64,000 nt of DNA from Plenodomus lindquistii. Lineage: Eukaryota > Ascomycota > Dothideomycetes > Pleosporales > Leptosphaeriaceae. A program made the position numbers and the translations under genes. The stretch is taken from NCBI GenBank assembly GCA_025504975.1, contig JANUWI010000004.1, positions 434,001 to 498,000 of the forward strand. The letters are read 5' to 3'. Shown here piece after piece: positions 31,346-40,198 of this stretch (position 1 is its first letter; the number at the start of each line of letters is the position of its first letter). Under the pieces are notes generated by a model. The model was not told the origin of the DNA and made no database searches. It saw only the letters and a program-made list of their open reading frames with translations.

Positions 31346-33352
31346 TCATGCGCTAACACCATTGGTGCGCTTGTGAACAATAGAATCCCCCTTTCCGCTG
31401 TGGTGCTCGTCGTGCTCCGCTTCTGCTTCCGCCAATTTTTTCCTCAATTCTCTGATCTCGTTGTTTTTGCCGTCGATTAATTTGTTCCTGCTTCCTTGCT
31501 CGTTTTGCGCAGCTGTTTCCGCTTTGGCCGCATCGTCCTGGGCCTTTTTAAGTGCACTGGCCGCTTTCTCTTTCTCTTCATTTCGTGCTTCTCTCTCCTC
31601 TTTCAGGATCCCCTCATTCTTGTCGCTCTTGTCCTGGGCGTTTTGGAGTTCCTGGCTCTTCAGTCTGAGCTCTTCGTCCTTGTCATCGAGGTTCCTGAGG
31701 GCAGTCTGCAGGTTATCCTTGGCCTTGCCGAGTTTGTACGTTTCGTTGGTGAGAGCAGTGCTGAGATCGTTTTTCTCTTTGGTGAGTATCTCGAGCTGCT
31801 TTGCAAGCTTCTGAGCCTTCTCTGTCTCCTCTGCGAGTCGAGCTTGAGTGGATTTGAGAGTGGCTGAGAGCTCAACAATGCTGTGGTCTCTGTCGCAGAG
31901 ATCTGCCTTGAGACATGCAATGGTGTCATCACGCCTGCCGATCCTAGCATTGAGCTCTTTGATGGTGGATTCTCGTCGTACAATGGTTGCTTGAAGTTCC
32001 TTGATGGTGACATCACGGTCCCTGACCTTCTGCAAGGCAGCGGCCTCAGCCTCACGGGACTTTGTTAGCTTTATCCTGAGATCGTCAATGATCTCGTGGT
32101 CCTTCTTGTCGTGCTCCTTGTTCTTGTCGGCTAGTGCCTTGTCCGCCTTCTTGTCCTTCTCAATCTCGGCATCACGTTCCCTGACAATATCCTTCTGTCG
32201 CTTGACCTCGGCCTCCGCGGCATCACGGCCAGCCTCAGTCTTAGCACGCTCATCCTCAGAAGCTGCAAGGTCGTCCTTGGTCTTCTGGAGATCAGCCTTG
32301 AGTTTAGCCTCACGTGCTTCAGCAGCGGCGCGGTTATCTGCGATCTGCTTCAGGAGTTCCTTATTCTTTGCATCTAGGACACTGTTCTGTTCACGATGCT
32401 TGGCGCTCTCCTCTTCGAGTTTAGCAATCTTGGCCGCCCTAGCCTCGGCCTTCTTCTCGAGCATGAGGAAGGATCTGTCGAGCTGTTTGTACTGGTTGAC
32501 AGCGTGTTTGGCAAGATAACCTGCTTGGTCGACGTAAGCAGCGGAGTATCTCAGAGTCTCAACGAGATCGGCCGGGAAAGGTAGTTGGCCAGTGTATCTT
32601 GGAAGTGATGAGGTTGGCTGTGGATAGCTACAATCCAGAGATATCTTCTCGAGCGTCGGGCGGGGAGGCAAGAACTGATGCTCAGCTCCAATCTTGATTG
32701 TTGCAGCAAGATCCAACTCCTTCTGAAGGGCCGGTTTAACGTCCTTCTCCTGCTTCACAGTCACACCGAGGCTGTCCGCCTTGACCTTGCAGTCCAATGT
32801 GTAGTAACCATTGTGCTTGAAGGAGAAAATGTTTGGGGTAGCCGCTTGCGATTGTTGCTTGCTGGTCGAGTACGTCAATGAACGTTCTTTCTTATCGGCG
32901 TCCTCTGTCCATTGCCAGATGGAAATCACGGGCTTGCCATCGCCTAGACCCCTGGGTGCAAATACGAAGAATGCTTCGTTCTTGGCCCAAGAGTGGTATT
33001 CAATGGCGCCTGTCCAAATCTTGGGTGGATTTGACGGATCAATGTCTGTGAGAGGCTGATCGTAGTGACGAGTGAGGGGCACATTGGATGTCTTCTTATT
33101 ATCACCTGTGATGCTGAGGGCGAGTTCCTTGTATGCCTTCTTGGTGACAATTTGGAATGTGTTGGCGGTGTCCTTGAATTTGACGAGATCCTCGCTTCCG
33201 TCGGTGACCTTGACGTCTGTCGCTTTGAACTTGATAAGGTTCCACTTCTTAGTGTAAAGATAGATGGGGTCGTTGTGCTCGATGGTGCCATTTGGCAACA
33301 CGGCAACAAGGAGCTCATTGTCGAGCTTGCCGTAGTAGACGTAAAACGACAT
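31346..33352 (-). CDS. long coiled-coil protein with unknown N-terminal domain
   Basis: Intronless, 668 aa, no family recognised. Residues 1-290 look globular, with beta-rich stretches (SFYVYYGKLDNELLVAVLPNG, IWTGAIEYHSWAKNEAFFVFAP). Residues about 300-645 are one continuous Lys/Glu/Ala-rich coiled coil with repeated blocks such as DRDVTIKELQATIVRRESTI. The tail ends HHSGKGDSIVHKRTNG. No signal peptide or membrane segment. It is divergent from a second coiled-coil gene across 1.3 kb; the two do not look alike outside the coils. The composition would allow structural or cargo-tethering roles, but no function should be inferred. The start at 33350-33352 is the first ATG and is followed at once by the ordered domain. 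Confidence 0.75.
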   Translation of the reverse strand: MSFYVYYGKLDNELLVAVLPNGTIEHNDPIYLYTKKWNLIKFKATDVKVTDGSEDLVKFKDTANTFQIVTKKAYKELALSITGDNKKTSNVPLTRHYDQPLTDIDPSNPPKIWTGAIEYHSWAKNEAFFVFAPRGLGDGKPVISIWQWTEDADKKERSLTYSTSKQQSQAATPNIFSFKHNGYYTLDCKVKADSLGVTVKQEKDVKPALQKELDLAATIKIGAEHQFLPPRPTLEKISLDCSYPQPTSSLPRYTGQLPFPADLVETLRYSAAYVDQAGYLAKHAVNQYKQLDRSFLMLEKKAEARAAKIAKLEEESAKHREQNSVLDAKNKELLKQIADNRAAAEAREAKLKADLQKTKDDLAASEDERAKTEAGRDAAEAEVKRQKDIVRERDAEIEKDKKADKALADKNKEHDKKDHEIIDDLRIKLTKSREAEAAALQKVRDRDVTIKELQATIVRRESTIKELNARIGRRDDTIACLKADLCDRDHSIVELSATLKSTQARLAEETEKAQKLAKQLEILTKEKNDLSTALTNETYKLGKAKDNLQTALRNLDDKDEELRLKSQELQNAQDKSDKNEGILKEEREARNEEKEKAASALKKAQDDAAKAETAAQNEQGSRNKLIDGKNNEIRELRKKLAEAEAEHDEHHSGKGDSIVHKRTNGVSA

Positions 33353-34649
33353 GGTGAAAGCTTCGCAGGCAATCAGAGGAAGAAGAGGAAAGAAGTTGAT
33401 TGCAAGTGTGATGATCCCTTCATTTGGGATTTCTCAGCGGTACTTATATATTGGTCTCCTTCATACATTTGCATTCGAGGCCAGGGCAAGCGGTTCAAAC
33501 ATGCACCATGAGACAGGGACACGCAGCGTGATACCAAATCCGGTACAAAGCTGCAAGCCAAGTCACCAGAACTGTCGTCGTCTCAGACGGTATCGCGTGC
33601 GAACGCATGTTTCTTGCCAGAAAAAGGAACATTCCTCAGCTTCGGTGGAGCCGAATCACATACAGCTCGTGCGAAGCACCTTGGCTTATCTGGAGCTGCA
33701 GAACGCGAGACTGAACCACACCATACGCTGGGGTACTTGCAGTCACGAAGTGAACTCAGCCCAGCACCGTCAAGCCACCAGTTTAGCGAGTAACTTGTGA
33801 AGACCAAAACACATCTAGCTGACGCCACTATTATCCAGGTTATAGCAGAAGTCTGGCCAATGTCTTGAAACGGGCTCCCGTCCGCCAGATCAGGCGGACA
33901 ATCCGACACCTGAACGAACTGCGACAGGGTTGAGTATGTGAAAGGAGGTTGCTGCGTCTGGAACGTGATAAATCCACCAGGATCACTTAACCAGGTGTTG
34001 CGTTGGTTCATCCAGCGTAGCGCACAGTAAAGGTGCAGCGGCGTGAAACTTTGTGTGGCTGGCTGAGGCTTTCCCCACACTTGCCCGTTTGGGTCGACGA
34101 CAAGTGGGCCAGACCCTCGTCCACGCAATCAGATCTATCACACACGAGGAGCAAGCGACGGGCCGCTGCGCCCGCATATTCCTTTCCCTGACTCTTGGTG
34201 GCTGTATCGCCATAGTGCTGAATTGGGCCATGAAGCTGAATGCGCTTAGAAGCACTTGGCCTTTCATTCGATATTCGGACTTGCCTTGGAGCTTCACGAG
34301 GCTGCAGGTGGCTTGCATTGGTTAGTATACATTCGCTTGGTTGGCTGCTAGCCTCGGCCCTTCCGTTGCTGGGTGCACTCAAGACCACCTGATTTGGCGT
34401 CTATGCTACCATATTGGCATGGCGCTTGTAAAAGAATGGTTGGACTGGGCGATCCAGATTTCAAGCAGTGATGGCTGAACCAACGCTATTAGAACACACG
34501 GGATTAGATGTGTACGCCCCCAGATCAAAGGATCAAAGACCCTCGGCCATTCAAACGAGCTACAGGCGTGATAGGTTACATTAACTGTGGTTTTCAGTAC
34601 TGCCCCCTCCATCACGGCGGTGTTCAGTCGTTTTCTTGTACCTCTTCCC
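33353..34649. other. intergenic region between divergent coiled-coil genes
   Basis: This 1.3 kb region must carry both promoters. A 181-codon open frame on the minus strand (33583-34128) has no recognisable motif and mixed composition, so I leave it out. I see no repeat or RNA gene. Confidence 0.4.
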
Positions 34650-36953
34650 ATGAATGAGGACTTCTTTTTGCCTCTAGACTCTGTTGTCAATCCCAAGCCC
34701 AATCTCGTCAAACACGCAATGGACACCGTAGCCACCCATCACCACGAAGCGCAACAAGACAAGGATGTCCCTAAAGTTGACGTTGCCGAGATTTGCTCTG
34801 ACAGCTCACCTACGGAGCATGAGGGCATCTTGGTCATGAAGGGACCCAAAATCAACATGACCGGAGATCGCGAGATTTCTAATCACTACACTGGTACCTA
34901 CTTCCCCCACAACGATGACCGTCTACCCGCTTATCCAAAATCAGGCGTACATACCGGTACTCATTTCCCACACACAGGCCACACCTTCCCCCATGATGGT
35001 CCAGGCTTCACGTCTCCTGGGCTCCGTCCTATTCCAGATATCTTGATGCCGTTTCCGCGCCCATCCAGCCCAACGGGATCCGTTCGCAGCTCATATGGCT
35101 CTTCACGCCGTCGCGTGATTCGCCGTACCTACAGTGGAACGCACTCCCATGGCCATCATTCTGAGGTCTCAAGGGAGCTTACTCGCGCAGCTGAGAGTGA
35201 GTTTCTTGCTCTTATGGAGCTCATGACCTCCATGACTCGTCGTAGCTCGTCTCTGAAGGAAGTATGGATGAATTTGATCGCCGAGCGTGAATCTCATTGC
35301 ATTGAGATAGAAAGTCTACAGTTGCGGATCGAGGAGTACATCGAGACTATTGAGGAGCACAAACGAGAGTCACACGGCTACAGTCATGAACACGAAGAAC
35401 GGAAGAAGGAACTCCTAAAGCTTCGTCTTGAACTCTCCGTTGCCCTTTCCAGTGTGACCGAGTGGAAGAGGAAGTTTGAGGACCGCTGCGGCGACCTTGG
35501 CAAAGCCAACTCCCGGATTTCCGAACTCGAAGATCGGTACAAATACTCTGAAGAAAGGTATGAGGAGTCGAAGACTACGGTTGAGCAAAAGACGTTGCAG
35601 ATAATTGCCTTGCGTGAAAACTGCGAACGCGCAGAGGAAGATTGCAGGAAGCACGAAGGCGAGATTGAGATCTTCAAACAGAAGTATAAGAAGCTAGAAT
35701 CCAGCTTCACGGAGATCACCAGCAAGTTCAAGTCTTCGCAGCTCGAGATCAACTCCCTCAAGATCGAAAACGAGACATTGATCAAAGAGCGACACAGGTG
35801 GATGCGTGAGAAGTGCGAGCTTGAAGACCTCCTCCGCAAGCGTGATCTTGAGATCGTAACCTTCAAGAGCGACATTGAGGAGTCTAACACTGCGCTCACC
35901 AAAAAGAAGCGGGAGCTCTACGAGTCCGAGGAGACCAACAAGACGCTCACCGAGTCCCTCAAAAAGAGTAAGCAACTCGTCGAAGAAAAGGAAGAAATTA
36001 TCAACAAAAAGAAGCGCGAATACTCCGACCTCCTCGTCCGATTTGGCGCTATCGAGACAACGTGCGGCCATCTCAGGGCTGAATGCCTCCGCTACGAGGA
36101 GGAAATCAACACCTACAAGCAAACCATTACACGCCTGGAAACCGAGCGCACAACCCTCACAGAGACCCTCACAGAAGTCCGCTCCACGCTCAGCGAACTG
36201 GAGTTCAAACACGGCGACCTGGAGCGCGAACACCATGGCAAATGCAAAGAATTTGACGAGGGGCACCGTCTGCTGCTCATCGCCGAGCAAACCATCATCC
36301 GCCACGAACACTCCATCAAAGAAAAGACGGAGCAAATCCACGCCCACCGCGAGACAATCGAACGCATCACCACAGACTGCGAAAACTACAAGAACCGCTG
36401 TGAAGACTACGCACTCGAGATTACCACTTTTACCTCCAAGATCACAACGCTGGAGCTGGAAATCGAAACACTTACTGCGGACCGCAACAGCTGGTGCGAG
36501 CGCTACACCGAGTGCGAGTCCAAGTACACCGAGATTTGCCAGTGGCGTGACGAGTTCCATGGAGGGAATAGTGAGTTGGACTTTGAGATCAGCTCTCTGC
36601 GTAGCATGTTGAAGGAAGTACGCGAGGAACGCGAACGCGCGATCAAGAAGCGCGAGGAGGCTGATCGTGAGCGCGATGAAGCGACCATGAAGTATGAGAG
36701 TAAGTGCAGAGAGATGGACAAGATGGAGGAGAGATGGAGCCGCAGATTTAGGGAGCTCGAGAGGCATGGCGGACATGGACATCACCATGGTGGTCATCAC
36801 CACGGTGGACATGTGCACATTGGGGAGCCAGGATTTACTGTCGGGAGGCCGTATGATGGGTCGCTGAGGATTTTCTCTCAAAGCGGAGGCTCCGTGCGTG
36901 ATGCTGAGGAGGATGGAGGTAGTGTAATGAACGGTGCGACATCGACGGCGTAG
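34650..36953 (+). CDS. coiled-coil protein with His-rich ends
   Basis: Intronless, 767 aa from the ATG at 34650; a second ATG at 34719 (MDTVATHHHEAQ) is an equally plausible start. No family recognised. The N-terminal region is disordered, with short repeated TG(T/H)xFPH units (TGTYFPH, TGTHFPH, TGHTFPH), then Ser/Arg-rich RSSYGSSRRRVIRRTYSG. A coiled coil of more than 500 residues follows. After it comes a compact His/Gly cluster (HGGHGHHHGGHHHGGHVH) and a short GS-rich tail. Clustered histidines suggest metal binding, but that is an inference from composition. The coil is of the Glu/Lys/Arg type with many Cys, unlike the Ala-rich coil of the divergent neighbour. Confidence 0.75.
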   Translation: MNEDFFLPLDSVVNPKPNLVKHAMDTVATHHHEAQQDKDVPKVDVAEICSDSSPTEHEGILVMKGPKINMTGDREISNHYTGTYFPHNDDRLPAYPKSGVHTGTHFPHTGHTFPHDGPGFTSPGLRPIPDILMPFPRPSSPTGSVRSSYGSSRRRVIRRTYSGTHSHGHHSEVSRELTRAAESEFLALMELMTSMTRRSSSLKEVWMNLIAERESHCIEIESLQLRIEEYIETIEEHKRESHGYSHEHEERKKELLKLRLELSVALSSVTEWKRKFEDRCGDLGKANSRISELEDRYKYSEERYEESKTTVEQKTLQIIALRENCERAEEDCRKHEGEIEIFKQKYKKLESSFTEITSKFKSSQLEINSLKIENETLIKERHRWMREKCELEDLLRKRDLEIVTFKSDIEESNTALTKKKRELYESEETNKTLTESLKKSKQLVEEKEEIINKKKREYSDLLVRFGAIETTCGHLRAECLRYEEEINTYKQTITRLETERTTLTETLTEVRSTLSELEFKHGDLEREHHGKCKEFDEGHRLLLIAEQTIIRHEHSIKEKTEQIHAHRETIERITTDCENYKNRCEDYALEITTFTSKITTLELEIETLTADRNSWCERYTECESKYTEICQWRDEFHGGNSELDFEISSLRSMLKEVREERERAIKKREEADRERDEATMKYESKCREMDKMEERWSRRFRELERHGGHGHHHGGHHHGGHVHIGEPGFTVGRPYDGSLRIFSQSGGSVRDAEEDGGSVMNGATSTA

Positions 36954-37809
36954 GAGAGGACTGGGAGGCTATGTTTTTTGTGAACGCGCCGTCTTTGCTG
37001 TATTGCTTGTTCAGATATCCAGTGCTACAATATATTAATGAGTCTTCGCGTATTCTTGAAACAGTTGACTTTAATATTTGTTTCAGCACAACCAACATAG
37101 CTCATCAAGACCTCTAGGAAAGGGTCTCAGAGTATACCTGTGTTCTCCACAGATAGTAGAGAGGGTACTGCACTAGCTCTCTATGGCCTTATTGTCTCCC
37201 AGGTGATATATACGGCCAAGAATCATGCCCTTCAGGCGATTTGCGGATTTAATACTATGCCTGCGTCGCAGCTAAGATGTGTTTGTATAGAGACTATCCT
37301 GCTAAAGGGTCCGTCAGTGGGTCTTATAAATGTATAACATTACCTACGTACATCTTATATATGTAGTATAAGAGGAAATATCTTCTAAATTAAGATATTC
37401 GTCTATTAATAAGTTTAACATAGAATGTTATATTCTTATTCAATGTTATTGGAAACATGCGAATACCTTATGAAATTTTTATATCCGGGGTCTTAGACGT
37501 ATTTTGTTTGGGTATGCTAGTCGATCATGTGCAAACATTCATGAGGAATGCAGAAAGCGATAGTGCGGAGCGCTGTCACGTTGGAAGAAAGTAGCAGGAA
37601 CGACTGTTCAAGCTCAACTCTGGGGTAATCTGAGGAATGGTTTCAGCATCCAAGCCATCAATGTGCAGGATTTCGTTAGCTCAGCATATGCACCGTTCTC
37701 AGCTGCTGAATGCTGTAATTTCGAACAACTAGCTGCGCGCAGCTCAGACCAACGACGGCGCTCAAAAGCCGGGTATCACATTAAATCCTCCCCAAACCAC
37801 CAAGCCTTC
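36954..37809. other. intergenic region with an AT-rich patch
   Basis: This 856 bp region is downstream of the coiled-coil gene and of the RBR ligase gene (convergent). About 37330-37480 is strongly AT-rich with short inverted pieces (for example ATATATGTAGTATAAG), which could be an old, mutated repeat. I see no terminal repeats or coding sequence. Confidence 0.4.
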
Positions 37810-39750
37810 TCAAGCAAAAACATCATCCAACACCGTCTCAAGCCAGCCCTCCCAAGTTCCCCTCCTCAGCCCAAGCACACCTGATTTCCCACCATCCTTC
37901 CCAACCTCCTTTTCTAAGCCCTCCCTCGCCCCCTCTCCTTGTTGTTCCCACCACTCCGCCTCCGCCTTATCTTTCGCGCGCTTGACAACCCTCTCCTCAT
38001 CCTCTACACGATACAAATCGCACTTCTGACACTCCCCACACGGCATGCCCGGTCTCTCTCGGAAATGCCCGCAGAAATGCTGGTAGCCTTCGACCTTCAG
38101 CCCCTGACGGCAGATATAACACATGCTGTAGCCGCACAGGCAAACAAGCTTGTTGCAGCCTTCGGATTTGACGAAGCCGAGGTTGCATTGCGGGCACGTG
38201 CGTTTTACTGCGTCGGTGGTTGCGCGTTCTAGCGTGAGGCGCAGCGAGGTGAGTTGGGAGGAGAAACAGGTATGGGGATCGTGCCATGGAAGCGAGCAGG
38301 AGAGGCAGGATGGGCGACTGCAGGTTGGGGAGAGGCACTGGAAGCGTAGGCCTCTGCGTTTCAGATGAATACGGCGCAGGGCGATTTTTATGGGCGGGAG
38401 TATGGGGAGGCGGAAGAGGACAGTCATAAAGGAGTAAATGAGGACGAGGACGGTGAAAACAGCCTGAGTAGTTTTCTGAGACACGATGTCGAAGAGAGAG
38501 GAAGACGATAGGGAGACGGGGTCGAAGAGGCGTGGGTGGAAGCGAAGGTTCGAGAATAGATTTGCGTCCGGAAGAGCGAGGTCGTCAAGTTCGGCGTAGT
38601 TGCAGAAAGGACAGTGAACAAGTGGTAATTGAGACTTGGTAAGTGCCTCGCTCGCAAAGCGTTCGTTGAGTTTCGCGACATTGTCCTCGCCGTCCTTCTC
38701 CTCGAGGAGTGCCCGCCTGACGAAGCCAAGGGGTATGCATCCTTGGCAGTCGCCGTCCGAGATGGGTGCTATACATCTCAAGGTGCAGAATTCTGTGTTG
38801 ATGTTGCGTGCCCAGCCTTGGTCGTAGAGAGCGGCGTTGATAGCATGCCGTATGCAGCGGAAACATATATAGTGTCCATCGACGTCACACGCTGACATTT
38901 GTTGAAGGGTGTTGGCCATGAAGCAGCACTCACAGTCGTACATCTCGCCCTCTCTCTCCGCCTCCTCTTCGTTGCATTGCAAAGCCATTTCAAAGTCCTG
39001 TCGCAGTTGCTCCTTGCGATGTTGCTCCAACTCTGGCACAATGAGATTTTCGTACAGCTCCTGGTTCAGCTCATCGCTGTTCGTCTTCACGAGCATGGGC
39101 GTCCGCGGTCGATTGGTCTTTGGGTCTGCCGCCATCCACAGCACCAGTGGATGGTCCTTGGCGGTCGGCGCCTTTCGTCGCATGATGAAGTTGGTGATGC
39201 TAGATCTCCAACTCCTAGTTGACAGTTCCAGCAGCGTTGGTCTTGCCTGGGTATAGCTCCAGTTGTACTCTGCCAACACTGCCTTGATGGTGGAATGACT
39301 CAGGCCTTTGAACTCCTGGTACAACGCTTCCCTAGCCGCCGTGATATACTGCACCGACCGGAACGTCTCTTCCAAGGCCAGCGGTATGCCTCTTGTATCC
39401 CTGGGTGCATCTTCTTTCCGGTACTTGTACTTCTGCGCCGTCTCTCGCTGCTCCTCTTGCTCGGCCGGCATTCGGTACCGACCTCGCACGTATTTGTGGC
39501 CATGCTTGAGAAGCGTCTCTGTTATGACCTGCAGTCTGCTCTCCTCGCTGAAGGTGGTGAGCATCTCCCGGAACACCTCGGGCTGCACATCGGGAAAAAT
39601 ATCCGTGAGCGCCTGCAGCGAGGCGTTCAGGTCGCGGAGATCGGGCTCAACGGTGCCGAGGCCATCGTCGGCCCGTAGATTTGGGATATCTGGTGTAGTG
39701 GACGATCCCCTGCGGAACTTTGGAGGGCGGACAAGGGATGCGAAAGCCAT
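37810..39750 (-). CDS. RBR-type E3 ubiquitin ligase (RNF216/TRIAD3-like)
   Basis: Intronless, 646 aa. Residues about 40-90 resemble a CUE ubiquitin-binding domain (LTDIFPDVQPEVFREML). A RING1-like zinc domain begins near C273 (CECCF...CFRCI), an IBR-like segment is near residues 470-495, and RING2 is at about 519-548 (CPQCNLGFVKSEGCNKLVCLCGYSMCYICR). The catalytic Cys of RBR enzymes is expected at C532 in SEGCNK. This order matches RNF216-type ligases, which form a thioester with ubiquitin before transfer. Between RING1 and the IBR is a hydrophobic stretch (about residues 431-450, AVFTVLVLIYSFMTVLF) that could be a membrane anchor. Targets are unknown. Confidence 0.85.
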   Translation of the reverse strand: MAFASLVRPPKFRRGSSTTPDIPNLRADDGLGTVEPDLRDLNASLQALTDIFPDVQPEVFREMLTTFSEESRLQVITETLLKHGHKYVRGRYRMPAEQEEQRETAQKYKYRKEDAPRDTRGIPLALEETFRSVQYITAAREALYQEFKGLSHSTIKAVLAEYNWSYTQARPTLLELSTRSWRSSITNFIMRRKAPTAKDHPLVLWMAADPKTNRPRTPMLVKTNSDELNQELYENLIVPELEQHRKEQLRQDFEMALQCNEEEAEREGEMYDCECCFMANTLQQMSACDVDGHYICFRCIRHAINAALYDQGWARNINTEFCTLRCIAPISDGDCQGCIPLGFVRRALLEEKDGEDNVAKLNERFASEALTKSQLPLVHCPFCNYAELDDLALPDANLFSNLRFHPRLFDPVSLSSSSLFDIVSQKTTQAVFTVLVLIYSFMTVLFRLPILPPIKIALRRIHLKRRGLRFQCLSPTCSRPSCLSCSLPWHDPHTCFSSQLTSLRLTLERATTDAVKRTCPQCNLGFVKSEGCNKLVCLCGYSMCYICRQGLKVEGYQHFCGHFRERPGMPCGECQKCDLYRVEDEERVVKRAKDKAEAEWWEQQGEGAREGLEKEVGKDGGKSGVLGLRRGTWEGWLETVLDDVFA

Positions 39751-40198
39751 GAGGCGTGATAGCGCTCAACGCTGCGACAGAATGGCGGTGCGGTGCATAT
39801 GGCGGTATCAGAGTGTTGGCACAGTACACCCTTCAAAGTGATCAAATAGACATTACAAGGAATTAATAATTGGTAGAATCGAAGCGCATGAGCCAGAAGT
39901 GAAGAAGAGCCTCAGGTTTGCTGCAAGAGGGAGTGAGGCATGCAGACTAGTAACCGCAGACGCGTCATCCCTAGACCCTGCCAATACGGCAATTTGGCGC
40001 ATATTCACGTGATCTACTACACTCACCGCCCGCATTTCGATATCGCACGATTTACTCGAAAGGGTGATCAGAACTCATCTTCACCATGTCCAAAATTCGC
40101 GTCAGCATGTTTGCGACATGTTCGGCATGCGCTAGAGGCCCTGTAAGGTGATTGGCCGTCACCGACCTTAGCTTGCCAGCAAACGTTCCACCACCTTC
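39751..40198. promoter_or_regulatory. bidirectional promoter region
   Basis: These 448 bp separate the divergent starts of the RBR ligase and a conserved hypothetical gene. I see no specific motif that I can name. Confidence 0.35.

Noticed and set aside
33583..34128. 181-codon minus-strand frame between the coiled-coil genes
   Set aside because: No domain, mixed composition, overlapping open frames on both strands and no splice signals.
35694..36881. 395-codon minus-strand frame opposite the coiled-coil gene
   Set aside because: A shadow of a Glu/Lys-rich coiled coil; it reads as Leu/Phe/Val-rich nonsense with no start context or family.
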